The position numbers and the translations under genes were made by a program. Positions 1 through 11,077 of a stretch of DNA of 64,000 nucleotides are shown piece by piece. The stretch comes from Polynucleobacter sp. MWH-Berg-3C6 (GTDB lineage Bacteria; Pseudomonadota; Gammaproteobacteria; Burkholderiales; Burkholderiaceae), in the NCBI RefSeq assembly GCF_018881855.1, contig NZ_JACVPN010000004.1, forward strand, positions 79,423 through 143,422, written 5' to 3'. The notes under the pieces are model-generated. The model ran no database searches. It was not told the DNA's origin and saw only the letters and a list, made by a program, of their open reading frames with translations. The stretch's first letter is position 1; every line of letters begins with the position of its first letter.

Positions 1-1628
1 AAGTTGTTGCCGATGACCGTTACACCTCTATTCATATTGAAGAGTTGTCAGTTGTTGCTCGTGACACCAAGCTTGGTTCAGAAGAAATTACCCGCGATAT
101 TTCCAACTTGGCAGAGTCACAACTCTCCCGCTTGGATGAGAGCGGTATCGTTTACATTGGTGCTGAAGTTGAAGCTGGCGACGTATTGGTTGGTAAGGTA
201 ACTCCTAAGGGCGAGACTACTCTCACTCCAGAAGAGAAACTCCTTCGTGCGATCTTCGGTGAAAAAGCCTCTGACGTTAAAGATACTTCTTTGCGTGTTC
301 CTTCAGGAATGATTGGCACCGTTATTGATGTTCAAGTCTTCACCCGTGAAGGTATTGAGCGCGATGCCCGTGCACAGTCAATCATTCAAGAAGAGTTACA
401 ACGCTATCGTTTGGACTTAAACGACCAGTTGCGTATTGTTGAGGGCGATGCCTTCATGCGTTTAGAAAAACTGTTGGTTGGCAAAGTTGCTAACGGCGGC
501 CCTAAGAAATTAGCTAAAGGCACCAAGATCGACAAGGATTACCTTGCTGATTTGGATAAATACCATTGGTTTGATATTCGCCCAGCAGATGATGATGTTG
601 CTTCTCAGGTTGAGGCAATTAAATCTTCCATTGAAGCGAAGCGTAAGCAGTTTGATGAAGCTTTTGAAGAGAAGCGTACCAAGCTTACTCAGGGTGATGA
701 TTTGCAACCTGGCGTAACGAAGATGGTTAAGGTCTACCTGGCAGTTAAGCGTCGCTTACAGCCTGGCGACAAGATGGCCGGTCGTCACGGTAACAAGGGC
801 GTGGTTTCTAAAATCGCCCCTGCTGAAGATATGCCATTTATGGCTGACGGACGCCCTGTAGACATCGTCTTGAACCCATTGGGCGTTCCTTCCCGTATGA
901 ACGTTGGCCAGATCTTGGAAACCCACTTAGGCTGGGCTGCTCAAGGTATTGGTAAGCGCATTGACGAGATGGTTCGTGAGCATGCTAAGCAAACTGAATT
1001 ACGTAAGTTCTTCAAGCAGCTTTACAACGAAACAGGTCGTATCGAAGACATCGACAATTTCACTGATGAGCAAATTAATGTTTTGGCCGAGAATCTTCGC
1101 CAAGGCTTGCCATTTGCAACACCAGTGTTTGATGGTGCTACCGAAGCAGAAATCGGACGCATGCTCGAGTTGGCTTATCCACAAGATGTTGCGACATCTT
1201 TGAAGATGACGCCTTCACGTCAGCAAATGATTTTGTGCGACGGCCGTACTGGCGATCAGTTTGAGCGCCCAGTAACCGTTGGTGTAATGCACGTCTTGAA
1301 ACTCCACCATTTGGTCGACGACAAGATGCACGCACGTTCAACCGGACCTTACTCATTAGTAACGCAACAGCCATTGGGCGGTAAAGCCCAGTTTGGTGGT
1401 CAGCGCTTTGGTGAGATGGAAGTTTGGGCCCTCGAAGCATACGGTGCTTCATATGTCTTGCAGGAAATGCTGACAGTGAAGTCCGATGACGTCGCAGGCC
1501 GTACCAAGGTTTACGAAAACATCGTCAAGGGCGAGCACACGATTGATGCTGGCATGCCCGAATCCTTCAACGTGCTGGTAAAAGAAATCCGTTCGTTGGG
1601 TATTGACATTGACATGGAGCGCAACTGA
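1..1628 (+). CDS. rpoB: RNA polymerase beta subunit, C-terminal part (cut by window start)
   Basis: This is the C-terminal ~542 residues of the beta subunit, which with beta-prime forms the active-centre cleft and the clamp. The reading frame is open from base 3, so the gene starts before the window. Family hallmarks seen are [10 protein letters not shown], which carries conserved active-site lysines, and near the C-terminus [16 protein letters not shown] and [20 protein letters not shown]. The stop at 1626-1628 is followed after one base by the rpoC start, so the two subunits are almost certainly cotranscribed and translationally coupled. The rifampicin-binding region lies upstream of the window and cannot be assessed. 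Confidence 0.98.
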   Translation, partial: VVADDRYTSIHIEELSVVARDTKLGSEEITRDISNLAESQLSRLDESGIVYIGAEVEAGDVLVGKVTPKGETTLTPEEKLLRAIFGEKASDVKDTSLRVPSGMIGTVIDVQVFTREGIERDARAQSIIQEELQRYRLDLNDQLRIVEGDAFMRLEKLLVGKVANGGPKKLAKGTKIDKDYLADLDKYHWFDIRPADDDVASQVEAIKSSIEAKRKQFDEAFEEKRTKLTQGDDLQPGVTKMVKVYLAVKRRLQPGDKMAGRHGNKGVVSKIAPAEDMPFMADGRPVDIVLNPLGVPSRMNVGQILETHLGWAAQGIGKRIDEMVREHAKQTELRKFFKQLYNETGRIEDIDNFTDEQINVLAENLRQGLPFATPVFDGATEAEIGRMLELAYPQDVATSLKMTPSRQQMILCDGRTGDQFERPVTVGVMHVLKLHHLVDDKMHARSTGPYSLVTQQPLGGKAQFGGQRFGEMEVWALEAYGASYVLQEMLTVKSDDVAGRTKVYENIVKGEHTIDAGMPESFNVLVKEIRSLGIDIDMERN

Positions 1629-1629
1629 T

Positions 1630-4600
1630 ATGAAAGCATTGCTCGATTTATTTAAGCAAACGCAGGGTGATGAGCAGTTTGATGTCATCAAGATTGGCCT
1701 CGCATCTCCTGAGAAAATTCGCTCATGGTCTTTTGGTGAAGTACGCAAACCAGAAACCATCAACTATCGGACTTTTAAGCCCGAGCGTGATGGTTTGTTC
1801 TGCGCCAAGATTTTTGGACCAACCAAAGACTACGAGTGCTTATGCGGTAAGTACAAGCGCTTAAAGTTCCGTGGCGTTATCTGCGAGAAGTGCGGTGTTG
1901 AAGTAACACTCGCTAAGGTACGTCGTGAGCGCATGGGCCACATTGAGTTGGCAGCCCCTGTAGCGCACATCTGGTTCTTGAAGTCTCTCCCATCCCGTTT
2001 GGGCATGGTTCTCGATATGACATTGCGTGATATCGAGCGCGTTCTTTACTTTGAAGCATATGTAGTTGTTGATCCTGGCATGACTCCTGAAGGCGCAATG
2101 AAGCGCGGTCAGATCATGTCTGAAGATGAATACATTGCCAAGACCGAAGAGTATGGTGACGGTGCGTTTACCGCCATCATGGGCGCGGAAGGTATTCGTG
2201 ATCTCTTGCGTTCGATTGACATCGATCGTGAAGTAGAGACTATTCGTGCCGACTTGAAAGCTACTGGTAGCGATGCCAAGATCAAGAAATACGCTAAGCG
2301 CTTAAAAGTGCTCGAGGCGTTCCAGACTTCAGGTATCAAGCCTGACTGGATGATCATGGAAGTATTGCCAGTATTGCCACCCGAATTGCGCCCATTGGTG
2401 CCGTTGGATGGCGGTCGCTTTGCTACCTCCGATTTGAACGACCTCTATCGTCGCGTGATTAACCGTAACAACCGTTTGAAGCGTTTGTTAGAGTTGCGCG
2501 CACCAGAGATCATCGTGCGTAACGAAAAACGGATGTTGCAAGAAGCGGTTGACTCATTGCTCGACAACGGTCGTCGCGGTAAGGCTATGACTGGCGCTAA
2601 CAAGCGTCCTCTCAAGTCCTTGGCTGAGATGATTAAAGGTAAGAGCGGTCGTTTCCGTCAAAACTTGTTGGGTAAACGCGTTGACTACTCTGGTCGTTCA
2701 GTCATCGTGGTTGGCCCTACATTGAAATTGCATCAGTGTGGCTTACCAAAATTGATGGCTTTGGAATTGTTCAAGCCATTCATTTTCAACAAGCTTGAGA
2801 CTTTGGGAATTGCAACCACTATCAAGGCTGCGAAGAAAGAAGTTGAAAGCCAGACTCCAATCGTTTGGGACATTCTCGAAGAAGTGATTCGTGAACATCC
2901 AATCATGTTGAACCGTGCGCCTACATTGCACCGTCTCGGTATTCAGGCTTTCGAGCCAATGCTGATTGAAGGTAAGGCGATCCAATTGCACCCATTAGTC
3001 TGCGCGGCATTTAACGCGGACTTTGACGGCGACCAAATGGCGGTTCACGTTCCTTTGTCGCTCGAAGCGCAAATGGAAGCACGTACATTGATGCTGGCTT
3101 CGAACAACGTATTGTTCCCAGCTAACGGCGAGCCATCCATCGTTCCTTCACAGGACGTGGTGTTGGGTCTGTACTACGCTACCCGTGACAAGATCAACGG
3201 TAAGGGCGAAGGCATGGTTTTCGCCAACATTACTGAAGTAGTGCGTGCATACGAAGCAGGTCAAGTTGAATTGGCTTCTCGTGTTGCTGTGCGTATTACT
3301 GAGTATGAGATCGTGGACAAGAAGGCAGAAGGCGATGCGCGTTTTGCTGAGAAGACCAAGATCTATCAAACATCAGTTGGCCGTGCAATCTTGTCTGAGA
3401 TTTTGCCTAAAGGCATGTCTTTTGAGGAAATCAACAAGCCTTTGAAGAAAAAAGAAATCTCACGCTTGATCAACACATCATTCCGTAAGTGCGGCTTGCG
3501 CGAGACAGTTATTTTTGCTGACCGTCTCTTGCAGTCTGGTTTCCGCTTGGCGACTAACGCCGGTATCTCAGTTGCTATCGACGATATGCTGATTCCAAGC
3601 TCTAAAGAGCGCATCATCTCTGAGGCTTCTACCAAGGTTAAGGAGTATGACAAGCAGTTCATGTCAGGTCTCGTAACCAATCAAGAGCGTTATAACAACG
3701 TGGTTGATATTTGGGGTGCTGCTGGCGACCAAGTTGGTAAGGCCATGATGGATGAGTTGTCACATGTTGACGTACTCGACCGCAACGGTAAAACTGTACG
3801 TCAAGAATCCTTTAACTCCATTTACATGATGGCGGATTCTGGTGCACGTGGATCTGCAGCGCAGATTCGTCAGTTAGCTGGTATGCGTGGTTTGATGGCT
3901 AAGCCTGATGGCTCCATTATTGAAACCCCAATTACTGCGAACTTCCGTGAAGGCTTGAACGTTTTGCAGTACTTCATCTCAACCCATGGTGCTCGTAAAG
4001 GTCTGGCTGATACAGCGTTGAAGACAGCGAACTCTGGTTACTTGACACGTCGTTTGTGTGACGTTACTCAAGACCTCGTAGTTATTGAAGAGGATTGCGG
4101 TGCAACTTCTGGCGTAACTATGAAGGCGCTTGTTGAAGGCGGCGAAATTATTGAAGCATTGCGTGACCGTATTTTGGGTCGTGTATGTATCGGTGACATC
4201 GTTCATCCTGACACACAAGAAGTCATTGTTCCTAACGACACCTTGCTCGATGAAGATCATGTTGATCAAATCGTGGCATTGGGTATCGACGAAGTTAAAG
4301 TTCGCACAGTATTGTCTTGCTTAACCCGTTTCGGCTTGTGCGCGAAGTGCTACGGCCGTGACTTAGGTCGCGGTGGCTTGGTAAACGTTGGTGAGGCAGT
4401 GGGCGTTATCGCTGCTCAGTCCATCGGTGAGCCAGGCACACAGTTGACTATGCGTACCTTCCACATCGGTGGTGCAGCGTCACGTGCCTTAGTTGCAAGC
4501 AATATTGAAGCCAAATCTAACGGCGCTTTGAAGTTCTCCGGCACGATGCGTGTTGTGAAGAACGCGAAGGGTGAGCAGATCGTGATTTCACGTTCTGGCG

Positions 4601-5892
4601 AAGCCTTGATCGTTGATGAGAACGGTCGTGAGCGCGAGCGTCATAAAGTGCCTTACGGCGCAACTCTCTTGTTAAAAGAAGATGCAGCAGTTAAGGCCGG
4701 CGCAAGCTTGGCGACATGGGATCCATTAACACGCCCGATTATTTCTGAGTACGCTGGTGTTGCTCGCTTCGATAACGTTGAAGAGGGTGTAACTGTAGCT
4801 AAGCAGGTTGACGAAGTTACCGGTCTTTCCACTTTGGTGGTAATTGACGGTAAGCGTCGCTCAGCAGCAAGCAAAGGCGTTCGCCCAATGATCAACTTGG
4901 TTGATCAAAAAGGTAACGAAGTTATGATCGCCGGCACTGACCACCCAGTAAACATTGGCCTACAAGTGGGCGCTTTGATTACCGTTAAAGATGGTCAGAA
5001 GGTCGAAGTTGGTGAAGTATTGGCACGTATTCCAATCGAATCACAAAAGACTCGCGACATTACCGGTGGTTTGCCACGCGTTGCAGAATTGTTCGAAGCA
5101 CGTTCACCCAAAGATGCAGCAGTATTGGCGAAAGTTACTGGAACAGTTTCCTTCGGTAAAGAAACCAAGGGTAAACAACGCTTGGTGATTACCGATATGG
5201 ACGGCGAAGCTAATGAATTCTTGATTCCTAAAGAGAAGCAAGTTCTTGTTCACGACGGTCAAGTTGTGAATAAGGGCGAGATGATTGTGGAAGGCCCTGC
5301 TGATCCACATGACATTTTGACTCTCAAAGGTATCGAAGAGTTGGCTATCTACATCGTTGACGAAGTTCAGGACGTTTATCGTCTCCAGGGTGTGAAGATC
5401 AATGACAAGCACATTGAAGTAATCGTGCGTCAGATGTTGCGTCGTGTTCAGGTAACTGATCCAGGCGATACATCATTCATTACTGGTGAACAAGTTGAGC
5501 GTTCTAAGTTATATGATGCAAATGATGCCGTGATTGCCCAAGGTAAGCACCCAGCTCAGTTCGATAACGTGTTGCTTGGTATTACTAAGGCATCCTTGTC
5601 GACCGACAGCTTCATTTCAGCGGCTTCTTTCCAAGAAACCACTCGTGTATTGACCGAAGCCGCAATTATGGGCAAGACCGATACACTCCGTGGTCTCAAG
5701 GAAAACGTCATTATTGGTCGCCTGATCCCTGCTGGTACCGGCCTGTCTTATCGCCGTGCACGCAAGGTCAGGGAGCAATTCGAGCGTGATCGCGCTCAAA
5801 TGATTGCCGCCGAAGAGGAAGCAATGGCCAATATGCCTGTAGAAGTTGAGGCTGAAGTCGTTGCTCCTACCGGGGAGGCTGATCCAAGCTAA
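1630..5892 (+). CDS. rpoC: RNA polymerase beta-prime subunit
   Basis: Catalytic subunit of RNA polymerase, 1420 residues, close to the usual proteobacterial length. The zinc-ribbon cysteines are C70, C72, C85 and C88. The catalytic metal motif NADFDGD starts at residue 462, with the three aspartates at 464, 466 and 468. The start is the ATG at 1630 ([10 protein letters not shown]), one base after the rpoB stop; an upstream in-frame start at 1603 would lie inside rpoB and is rejected. The C-terminus is a short acidic, valine- and alanine-rich tail. A hairpin terminator lies just downstream at 5903. Confidence 0.99.
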   Translation: MKALLDLFKQTQGDEQFDVIKIGLASPEKIRSWSFGEVRKPETINYRTFKPERDGLFCAKIFGPTKDYECLCGKYKRLKFRGVICEKCGVEVTLAKVRRERMGHIELAAPVAHIWFLKSLPSRLGMVLDMTLRDIERVLYFEAYVVVDPGMTPEGAMKRGQIMSEDEYIAKTEEYGDGAFTAIMGAEGIRDLLRSIDIDREVETIRADLKATGSDAKIKKYAKRLKVLEAFQTSGIKPDWMIMEVLPVLPPELRPLVPLDGGRFATSDLNDLYRRVINRNNRLKRLLELRAPEIIVRNEKRMLQEAVDSLLDNGRRGKAMTGANKRPLKSLAEMIKGKSGRFRQNLLGKRVDYSGRSVIVVGPTLKLHQCGLPKLMALELFKPFIFNKLETLGIATTIKAAKKEVESQTPIVWDILEEVIREHPIMLNRAPTLHRLGIQAFEPMLIEGKAIQLHPLVCAAFNADFDGDQMAVHVPLSLEAQMEARTLMLASNNVLFPANGEPSIVPSQDVVLGLYYATRDKINGKGEGMVFANITEVVRAYEAGQVELASRVAVRITEYEIVDKKAEGDARFAEKTKIYQTSVGRAILSEILPKGMSFEEINKPLKKKEISRLINTSFRKCGLRETVIFADRLLQSGFRLATNAGISVAIDDMLIPSSKERIISEASTKVKEYDKQFMSGLVTNQERYNNVVDIWGAAGDQVGKAMMDELSHVDVLDRNGKTVRQESFNSIYMMADSGARGSAAQIRQLAGMRGLMAKPDGSIIETPITANFREGLNVLQYFISTHGARKGLADTALKTANSGYLTRRLCDVTQDLVVIEEDCGATSGVTMKALVEGGEIIEALRDRILGRVCIGDIVHPDTQEVIVPNDTLLDEDHVDQIVALGIDEVKVRTVLSCLTRFGLCAKCYGRDLGRGGLVNVGEAVGVIAAQSIGEPGTQLTMRTFHIGGAASRALVASNIEAKSNGALKFSGTMRVVKNAKGEQIVISRSGEALIVDENGRERERHKVPYGATLLLKEDAAVKAGASLATWDPLTRPIISEYAGVARFDNVEEGVTVAKQVDEVTGLSTLVVIDGKRRSAASKGVRPMINLVDQKGNEVMIAGTDHPVNIGLQVGALITVKDGQKVEVGEVLARIPIESQKTRDITGGLPRVAELFEARSPKDAAVLAKVTGTVSFGKETKGKQRLVITDMDGEANEFLIPKEKQVLVHDGQVVNKGEMIVEGPADPHDILTLKGIEELAIYIVDEVQDVYRLQGVKINDKHIEVIVRQMLRRVQVTDPGDTSFITGEQVERSKLYDANDAVIAQGKHPAQFDNVLLGITKASLSTDSFISAASFQETTRVLTEAAIMGKTDTLRGLKENVIIGRLIPAGTGLSYRRARKVREQFERDRAQMIAAEEEAMANMPVEVEAEVVAPTGEADPS

Positions 5893-5902
5893 TTTGGTAA
5901 TT

Positions 5903-5926
5903 CTGGCCAGAAATGGCCAGTTTTTT
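5903..5926 (+). terminator. Rho-independent terminator after rpoC
   Basis: A perfect six-base-pair stem, CTGGCC (5903-5908) with GGCCAG (5915-5920), has a six-base loop and is followed at once by six Ts (5921-5926). It lies 10 bases after the rpoC stop and 10 bases before the -35 element of the rpsL promoter. It therefore separates the rpoBC and str transcription units. Confidence 0.85.
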
Positions 5927-5935
5927 CTATCGAGG

Positions 5936-5964
5936 TTGACGGAAAAGGCTGGCCAAGCTAGAAT
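5936..5964 (+). promoter_or_regulatory. Sigma70-type promoter for the str operon (rpsL)
   Basis: TTGACG (5936-5941) and TAGAAT (5959-5964) are separated by an ideal 17 bases. The predicted start near 5971 leaves a leader of about 100 bases before rpsL. The -10 hexamer is identical to those proposed upstream of rplC and rplN. The call rests on consensus matching only. Confidence 0.75.
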
Positions 5965-6068
5965 GCTGAGTTCTACTGATTCAGAAGAGGGCCTTTTTGA
6001 CCTAGAAATTCTCTAAGTCATTGATTTTCTTGAAGAAAGCAACAAAGAAGTACTAACCGAGCTATTTT

Positions 6069-6449
6069 ATGCCAACAATTAATCAATTATTACGCAAGCC
6101 AAGAACAAGGCTTACCGTTAAAAGCAAGAGCCCTGCGCTGCAAAACAGCCCGCAGCGCCGTGGTGTATGTACACGTGTGTACACAACCACTCCTAAAAAG
6201 CCTAACTCTGCGCTTCGTAAAGTAGCCAAAGTTCGCTTAACCAATGGTTTTGAAGTGATTTCATACATTGGTGGTGAAGGCCATAACCTCCAGGAACACT
6301 CAGTTGTGTTGATCCGCGGTGGTCGTGTAAAGGACTTGCCAGGTGTGCGTTACCACATCGTTCGCGGTTCTTTGGACTTGCAAGGCGTTAAAGATCGTAA
6401 GCAAGCCCGTTCTAAATACGGTGCTAAGCGCGCTAAGAAAGCTGCTTAA
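6069..6449 (+). CDS. rpsL: 30S ribosomal protein S12
   Basis: S12, 126 residues, sits at the decoding centre of the small subunit and controls tRNA selection accuracy. The conserved [13 protein letters not shown] segment contains K43. The later [13 protein letters not shown] segment contains K88 and the conserved D89. Both lysines where streptomycin-resistance substitutions usually occur are wild type. It is the first gene of the str operon, with its own promoter at 5936. No strong Shine-Dalgarno sequence is visible directly before the ATG. The 161-base gap to rpsG is unusually long for this cluster. Confidence 0.98.
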   Translation: MPTINQLLRKPRTRLTVKSKSPALQNSPQRRGVCTRVYTTTPKKPNSALRKVAKVRLTNGFEVISYIGGEGHNLQEHSVVLIRGGRVKDLPGVRYHIVRGSLDLQGVKDRKQARSKYGAKRAKKAA

Positions 6450-6610
6450 TTTTAAGAATTAAGTACTTGCAGTTTTTGTAGTAAGTCGTTGTTTGTCAGA
6501 CTTAAAAGACAAGTAAGTGGTTGTTCCGTCTAGGAATTTTTCTTAGATAGTAGGGCAACCGGAGCGGGTGATCCATGTGGGCCACCCCTAACTGAACTGA
6601 AGGAGTAGTT
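6445..6610 (+). promoter_or_regulatory. rpsL-rpsG intercistronic region with several candidate hairpins
   Basis: The gap holds several small inverted repeats. They are CTTAATT/AATTAAG (6445-6463, overlapping the rpsL stop), TTGTC/GACAA (6493-6512), GGTTG/CAACC (6519-6560, long loop) and GGGTG/CACCC (6566-6587). In E. coli, S7 represses translation by binding the rpsL-rpsG intercistronic mRNA; the position is equivalent here, but binding is only inferred. An AAGGAG Shine-Dalgarno sequence precedes rpsG. Confidence 0.4.
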
Positions 6611-7081
6611 ATGCCACGTCGTCGTGAAGTTCCCAAACGGGAAATTTTGCCGGATCCAAAATTCGGCAATGTAGAAGTAGCTAAATTCATGAACGTCCTG
6701 ATGTTGGACGGCAAGAAATCGGTTGCAGAGCGTATCGTTTACGGTGCCTTTGATCACATCGAGAAAAAAGCAAATAAAGAACCACTCGAAATTTTTTCAA
6801 CAGCCATGGGCAACGTTAAGCCAATGGTTGAGGTAAAGAGCCGTCGTGTTGGTGGCGCTAACTATCAAGTTCCTGTTGAAGTTCGTCCATCACGTCGTTC
6901 CGCTTTGGCAATGCGCTGGTTGCGCGAAGCTGCCAAGAAGCGTGGTGAAAAATCTATGGCTCAACGTTTAGCCAACGAATTATTAGAAGCTGCTGAAGGT
7001 CGTGGCGGCGCAATGAAGAAGCGTGAAGAAGTTCACCGTATGGCAGAAGCTAATAAAGCTTTCTCACATTTCCGCTTCTAA
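6611..7081 (+). CDS. rpsG: 30S ribosomal protein S7
   Basis: S7, 156 residues, nucleates assembly of the 30S head by binding the 3' major domain of 16S rRNA and lies near the E site. The N-terminus [15 protein letters not shown] and the segment [13 protein letters not shown] are family signatures. The start is the ATG with a clear AAGGAG seven bases upstream. It lies 27 bases before fusA in the str operon. In E. coli S7 is the autogenous repressor of this operon. Confidence 0.98.
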   Translation: MPRRREVPKREILPDPKFGNVEVAKFMNVLMLDGKKSVAERIVYGAFDHIEKKANKEPLEIFSTAMGNVKPMVEVKSRRVGGANYQVPVEVRPSRRSALAMRWLREAAKKRGEKSMAQRLANELLEAAEGRGGAMKKREEVHRMAEANKAFSHFRF

Positions 7082-7108
7082 TCCAATAGTTAAGAAAAGG
7101 CACTAACA

Positions 7109-9211
7109 GTGGCACGTAAAACCCCCATCGACAAATACCGCAATATTGGTATTTCTGCGCACATTGACGCAGGCAAGACAACAACTACAGAACGCGTTTT
7201 GTTCTACACCGGTGTTAATCACAAAATCGGTGAAGTGCATGATGGCGCAGCTACCATGGACTGGATGGAGCAAGAGCAAGAGCGTGGTATCACCATTACT
7301 TCTGCTGCTACCACCACTTTCTGGAAGGGTATGGCAGGCAATATGCCTGAGCACCGTATCAACATTATTGATACCCCAGGGCACGTAGACTTCACGATTG
7401 AAGTTGAGCGCTCAATGCGCGTTTTGGATGGCGCTTGCATGGTTTACTGTGCGGTAGGTGGAGTACAGCCACAATCTGAAACTGTTTGGCGTCAAGCAAA
7501 CAAGTATCAAGTTCCCCGTTTAGCATTCGTTAACAAGATGGACCGCACCGGCGCGAATTTCTTCAAGGTCTATGACCAAATGAAGACTCGCCTCAAGGCA
7601 AACCCAATCTTGATCCAGATTCCAATCGGCGCAGAAGAAAACTTCAAAGGCGTTGTGGACTTGGTAAAAATGAAGGCCATCTACTGGGATGAGGCTTCAC
7701 AAGGTACTAAGTTCACCTACGAAGACATTCCTGCTGAATTGCAAGCTTCTGCTGAAGAGTGGCGCGAGAAGATGCTCGAAGCTGCTGCAGAGAGTTCAGA
7801 AGAGTTGATGGAAAAGTATCTCGGCGGCGAAGGCTTGACCGAAGAAGAAATTAAAGGCGCATTGCGTCAACGTACTATTGCCAATGAAATCGTTCCAATG
7901 TTGTGCGGAACTGCTTTCAAAAACAAGGGCGTTCAGGCGATGTTGGATGCAGTAGTTGAGTTGTTGCCTTCCCCATTAGATGTTCCGCCAGTTCCTTGCG
8001 AATTGGAAGATGGTTCACCTGCAACTCGTGAAGCATCTGATAACGCGAAGTTTTCTGCATTAGCATTTAAGATCATGACTGACCCATTTGTTGGTCAGCT
8101 CATCTTCTTCCGCGTTTACTCAGGCGTAATGAAGTCTGGTGACACCATCTATAACCCAATTAAGGGTAAGAAAGAGCGTGTTGGTCGTTTATTGCAGATG
8201 CATGCAAACCAACGTGAAGAAATTAAAGAAGTTTACGCAGGCGATATCGCTGCAGCAGTTGGTCTAAAAGACGCGACAACTGGCGAAACATTGTGTGATC
8301 CAGATAGCATCGTGATTTTGGAGCGCATGGTATTCCCAGAGCCAGTGATCTCACAGGCTGTTGAGCCTAAGACAAAAGCTGACCAAGAAAAAATGGGTCT
8401 TGCTTTGAATCGCTTGGCACAAGAAGATCCTTCTTTCCGCGTGAAGACTGATGAAGAATCAGGCCAAACTATTATTTCCGGTATGGGCGAGCTCCACTTG
8501 GAAATTTTGGTTGACCGTATGAAGCGTGAGTTCAGCGTAGAAGCAACTGTTGGTAAGCCACAAGTTGCCTATCGCGAAACTATTCGTAAGGTTTGCGAAG
8601 AAATCGAAGGTAAGTTTGTTAAGCAGTCTGGTGGTCGTGGTCAGTATGGTCACGTGGTTCTCAAGCTCGAGCCACAAGCCCCAGGCAAAGGTTTTGAATT
8701 CGTTGACGCCATTAAGGGTGGTGTAGTTCCACGTGAATACATTCCTGCAGTAGAAAAAGGCATTATCGAAACTTTGAATTCCGGTATTTTGGCTGGTTAT
8801 CCAGTTGTAGATATCAAGGCAACATTATTCTTCGGTTCATACCATGATGTTGACTCTAACGAGAACGCATTTAAGATGGCGGGCTCAATGGCGTTCAAAG
8901 ACGGTATGCGTAAAGCATCACCAGTGTTGCTTGAACCAATGATGGCTGTTGAAGTAGAAACACCAGAAGATTTCATGGGTAACGTAATGGGTGACCTCTC
9001 ATCACGTCGCGGTATTTTGCAAGGTATGGATGACATTCCAGGGGGCGGCAAGATCGTTCGCGCTGAAGTGCCATTGGCAGAGATGTTTGGTTATTCAACT
9101 GGCTTGCGCTCGTTGACCCAAGGTCGCGCTACCTACACCATGGAATTTAAGCATTATTCCGAAGCACCTAAGAACGTTGCTGAAGCAGTTATGGCTGCTA
9201 AAGCGAAGTAA
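7109..9211 (+). CDS. fusA: Translation elongation factor G
   Basis: EF-G, 700 residues, is the GTPase that drives translocation and, with RRF, ribosome recycling. The N-terminal G domain shows the P-loop [12 protein letters not shown], the switch II motif DTPGHVDF and the base-recognition motif NKMDR. Domains II to V follow at normal length. Translation starts at GTG (7109), since the next residues [17 protein letters not shown] match the family N-terminus. It lies 27 bases after rpsG and 49 before tuf. Confidence 0.98.
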   Translation: MARKTPIDKYRNIGISAHIDAGKTTTTERVLFYTGVNHKIGEVHDGAATMDWMEQEQERGITITSAATTTFWKGMAGNMPEHRINIIDTPGHVDFTIEVERSMRVLDGACMVYCAVGGVQPQSETVWRQANKYQVPRLAFVNKMDRTGANFFKVYDQMKTRLKANPILIQIPIGAEENFKGVVDLVKMKAIYWDEASQGTKFTYEDIPAELQASAEEWREKMLEAAAESSEELMEKYLGGEGLTEEEIKGALRQRTIANEIVPMLCGTAFKNKGVQAMLDAVVELLPSPLDVPPVPCELEDGSPATREASDNAKFSALAFKIMTDPFVGQLIFFRVYSGVMKSGDTIYNPIKGKKERVGRLLQMHANQREEIKEVYAGDIAAAVGLKDATTGETLCDPDSIVILERMVFPEPVISQAVEPKTKADQEKMGLALNRLAQEDPSFRVKTDEESGQTIISGMGELHLEILVDRMKREFSVEATVGKPQVAYRETIRKVCEEIEGKFVKQSGGRGQYGHVVLKLEPQAPGKGFEFVDAIKGGVVPREYIPAVEKGIIETLNSGILAGYPVVDIKATLFFGSYHDVDSNENAFKMAGSMAFKDGMRKASPVLLEPMMAVEVETPEDFMGNVMGDLSSRRGILQGMDDIPGGGKIVRAEVPLAEMFGYSTGLRSLTQGRATYTMEFKHYSEAPKNVAEAVMAAKAK

Positions 9212-9260
9212 TTTATCCACATTAATTTTGAATATTGACTAGCTAAGAAGGCAGACAAAA

Positions 9261-10451
9261 ATGGCAAAAGAAAAATTCGAGCGGACAAAACCGCACGTAA
9301 ACGTAGGCACCATCGGTCACGTTGACCACGGTAAAACTACATTGACAGCAGCAATTGCAACCGTGCTCTCAAAAGCATTCGGTGGCGAAGCAAAAGCATA
9401 CGATCAGATCGATGCTGCTCCTGAAGAAAAAGCCCGCGGTATTACGATTAATACAGCGCACGTTGAGTATGAGACAGCAAATCGTCACTACGCTCACGTA
9501 GATTGCCCAGGACATGCTGACTACGTTAAGAACATGATTACTGGTGCTGCTCAGATGGACGGCGCTATTTTGGTTTGCTCTGCAGCTGACGGCCCAATGC
9601 CACAAACTCGTGAGCACATCCTCTTGGCACGCCAAGTTGGTGTTCCTTACATCGTGGTGTTCTTAAACAAGTGCGACATGGTTGATGACGCTGAATTGTT
9701 AGAACTCGTTGAAATGGAAGTTCGTGAGCTTCTATCTAAATACGACTTCCCAGGCGATGACACACCAATCATCCAAGGTTCTGCTAAGTTAGCTCTTGAA
9801 GGCGACGAAGGCCCATTAGGTAAAGAAGCCATCATGAAATTGGCTGAAGCTTTAGATACTTACATCCCAACTCCAGAGCGTGCAATTGATGGTGCGTTCT
9901 TGATGCCAGTAGAAGACGTGTTCTCGATCTCTGGTCGCGGTACTGTTGTAACAGGCCGTATCGAGCGCGGTATCGTTAAGGTTGGTGAAGAGATTGAAAT
10001 CGTTGGTATCAAACCAACTCTCAAAACTACTTGTACTGGTGTTGAAATGTTCCGCAAATTGCTCGACCAAGGTCAAGCAGGCGATAACGTTGGTATCTTG
10101 TTACGCGGTACAAAACGTGAAGAAGTTGAGCGCGGCCAAGTATTGGCTAAGCCAGGTTCAATCACCCCACATACTCACTTTACAGCCGAGGTTTACATCT
10201 TGGGTAAAGATGAAGGTGGTCGTCATACTCCATTCTTTAACAACTATCGTCCACAGTTTTACTTCCGTACTACGGACGTAACTGGTTCAATCGAGTTGCC
10301 AAAAGACAAAGAAATGGTCATGCCTGGTGATAACGTCACGATTACCGTAAAACTCATCGCTCCAATCGCGATGGAAGAAGGTTTACGTTTTGCGATCCGT
10401 GAAGGTGGCCGCACTGTTGGCGCCGGCGTGGTTGCAAAGATTTTGGCTTAA
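9261..10451 (+). CDS. tuf: Translation elongation factor Tu
   Basis: EF-Tu, 396 residues, delivers aminoacyl-tRNA to the ribosomal A site as a GTP complex. The P-loop GHVDHGKT spans residues 19-26, followed by [12 protein letters not shown] (switch II) and NKCDM (guanine recognition). The C-terminal beta-barrel ends in the usual [16 protein letters not shown] upstream serves as the ribosome binding site. Related bacteria usually carry a second tuf copy upstream of secE-nusG, which lies outside this window. A long perfect hairpin follows at 10489. Confidence 0.98.
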   Translation: MAKEKFERTKPHVNVGTIGHVDHGKTTLTAAIATVLSKAFGGEAKAYDQIDAAPEEKARGITINTAHVEYETANRHYAHVDCPGHADYVKNMITGAAQMDGAILVCSAADGPMPQTREHILLARQVGVPYIVVFLNKCDMVDDAELLELVEMEVRELLSKYDFPGDDTPIIQGSAKLALEGDEGPLGKEAIMKLAEALDTYIPTPERAIDGAFLMPVEDVFSISGRGTVVTGRIERGIVKVGEEIEIVGIKPTLKTTCTGVEMFRKLLDQGQAGDNVGILLRGTKREEVERGQVLAKPGSITPHTHFTAEVYILGKDEGGRHTPFFNNYRPQFYFRTTDVTGSIELPKDKEMVMPGDNVTITVKLIAPIAMEEGLRFAIREGGRTVGAGVVAKILA

Positions 10452-10476
10452 GTAAGTAGAAGTAAATAATATTTAG

Positions 10477-10517
10477 CGGTTTGCTAACCGGTGACATCAG
10501 TGCTGCTGATGTCACCG
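10477..10517 (+). repeat. Two adjoining hairpins between tuf and rpsJ
   Basis: CGGTT (10477-10481) pairs with AACCG (10486-10490). A second, much stronger perfect 12-base-pair stem joins 10489-10500 to 10506-10517 around the loop TGCTG. The two stems share two bases, so they could compete. Only a weak T stretch follows, so this may be a poor terminator, an attenuator or a processing and stability element for tuf mRNA. Confidence 0.6.
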
Positions 10518-10568
10518 TGCTCTTTAGATGTATAACGTGGCAGCACCACACCGCTCTTTGGAATTAAT

Positions 10569-10880
10569 ATGCAAAACCAAAAAATTCGTATTCGCCTTAA
10601 AGCATTTGATTACCGTTTGATTGACCAGTCTGCAGCTGAAATCGTTGATACAGCTAAGCGTACTGGTGCGGTTGTTAAGGGTCCAGTACCTTTGCCGACC
10701 CGTATTGAGCGTTTTGATATCTTGCGTTCACCACACGTGAACAAGACATCTCGCGATCAATTAGAGATCCGCACCCATCTTCGTTTGATGGATATTGTTG
10801 ATCCTACTGAGAAAACTGTAGATGCTTTGATGAAATTAGACCTCCCAGCAGGTGTGGACGTCGAAATTAAGCTGCAGTAA
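10569..10880 (+). CDS. rpsJ: 30S ribosomal protein S10
   Basis: S10, 103 residues, is a 30S head protein that is also NusE, the partner of NusB in transcription antitermination. The N-terminus [18 protein letters not shown] and the loop [19 protein letters not shown] are diagnostic. It lies 117 bases after tuf. A separate promoter for rplC follows, so here S10 is placed at the end of the str unit rather than heading the S10 operon as in E. coli. Read-through between units remains possible. Confidence 0.98.
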   Translation: MQNQKIRIRLKAFDYRLIDQSAAEIVDTAKRTGAVVKGPVPLPTRIERFDILRSPHVNKTSRDQLEIRTHLRLMDIVDPTEKTVDALMKLDLPAGVDVEIKLQ

Positions 10881-10890
10881 TGTAGTTTTT

Positions 10891-10932
10891 CCAGTCTTAG
10901 CTATTGCCAAGACTGGACTTTCGGGATAGAAT
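10891..10932 (+). promoter_or_regulatory. Promoter for rplC overlapping an inverted repeat
   Basis: TTGCCA (10904-10909) and TAGAAT (10927-10932) are 17 bases apart. An eight-base-pair perfect inverted repeat, CCAGTCTT (10891-10898) with AAGACTGG (10909-10916), spans the -35 element. The repeat has Ts before it rather than after it, so it is not a normal forward terminator. It could be a protein site or a structure in read-through rpsJ mRNA. Confidence 0.65.
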
Positions 10933-11000
10933 CTAAGGCTTCGCTCAATTAATTGGGTGGAATTTTGGGCTTTATCAGCATTAAAAACGTTGTAAGTTAT

Positions 11001-11064
11001 TGATTTAGAAGTACTTTTACTTGTAAATCACTTAAATTAATTTTGCCGACCAATCGAAGTCGGC
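11001..11064 (+). promoter_or_regulatory. Structured leader of rplC
   Basis: Two stems lie in the ~140-base leader. An AT-rich 13-base-pair stem with one mismatch joins 11001-11013 to 11018-11030 around CTTT. A six-base-pair perfect stem, GCCGAC (11045-11050) with GTCGGC (11059-11064), ends three bases before the GGAG ribosome binding site (11067-11070). The second is well placed to affect initiation. In E. coli the S10 operon leader is the target of L4; whether this one is, is inference. Confidence 0.5.
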
Positions 11065-11077
11065 GTGGAGCATGAAT

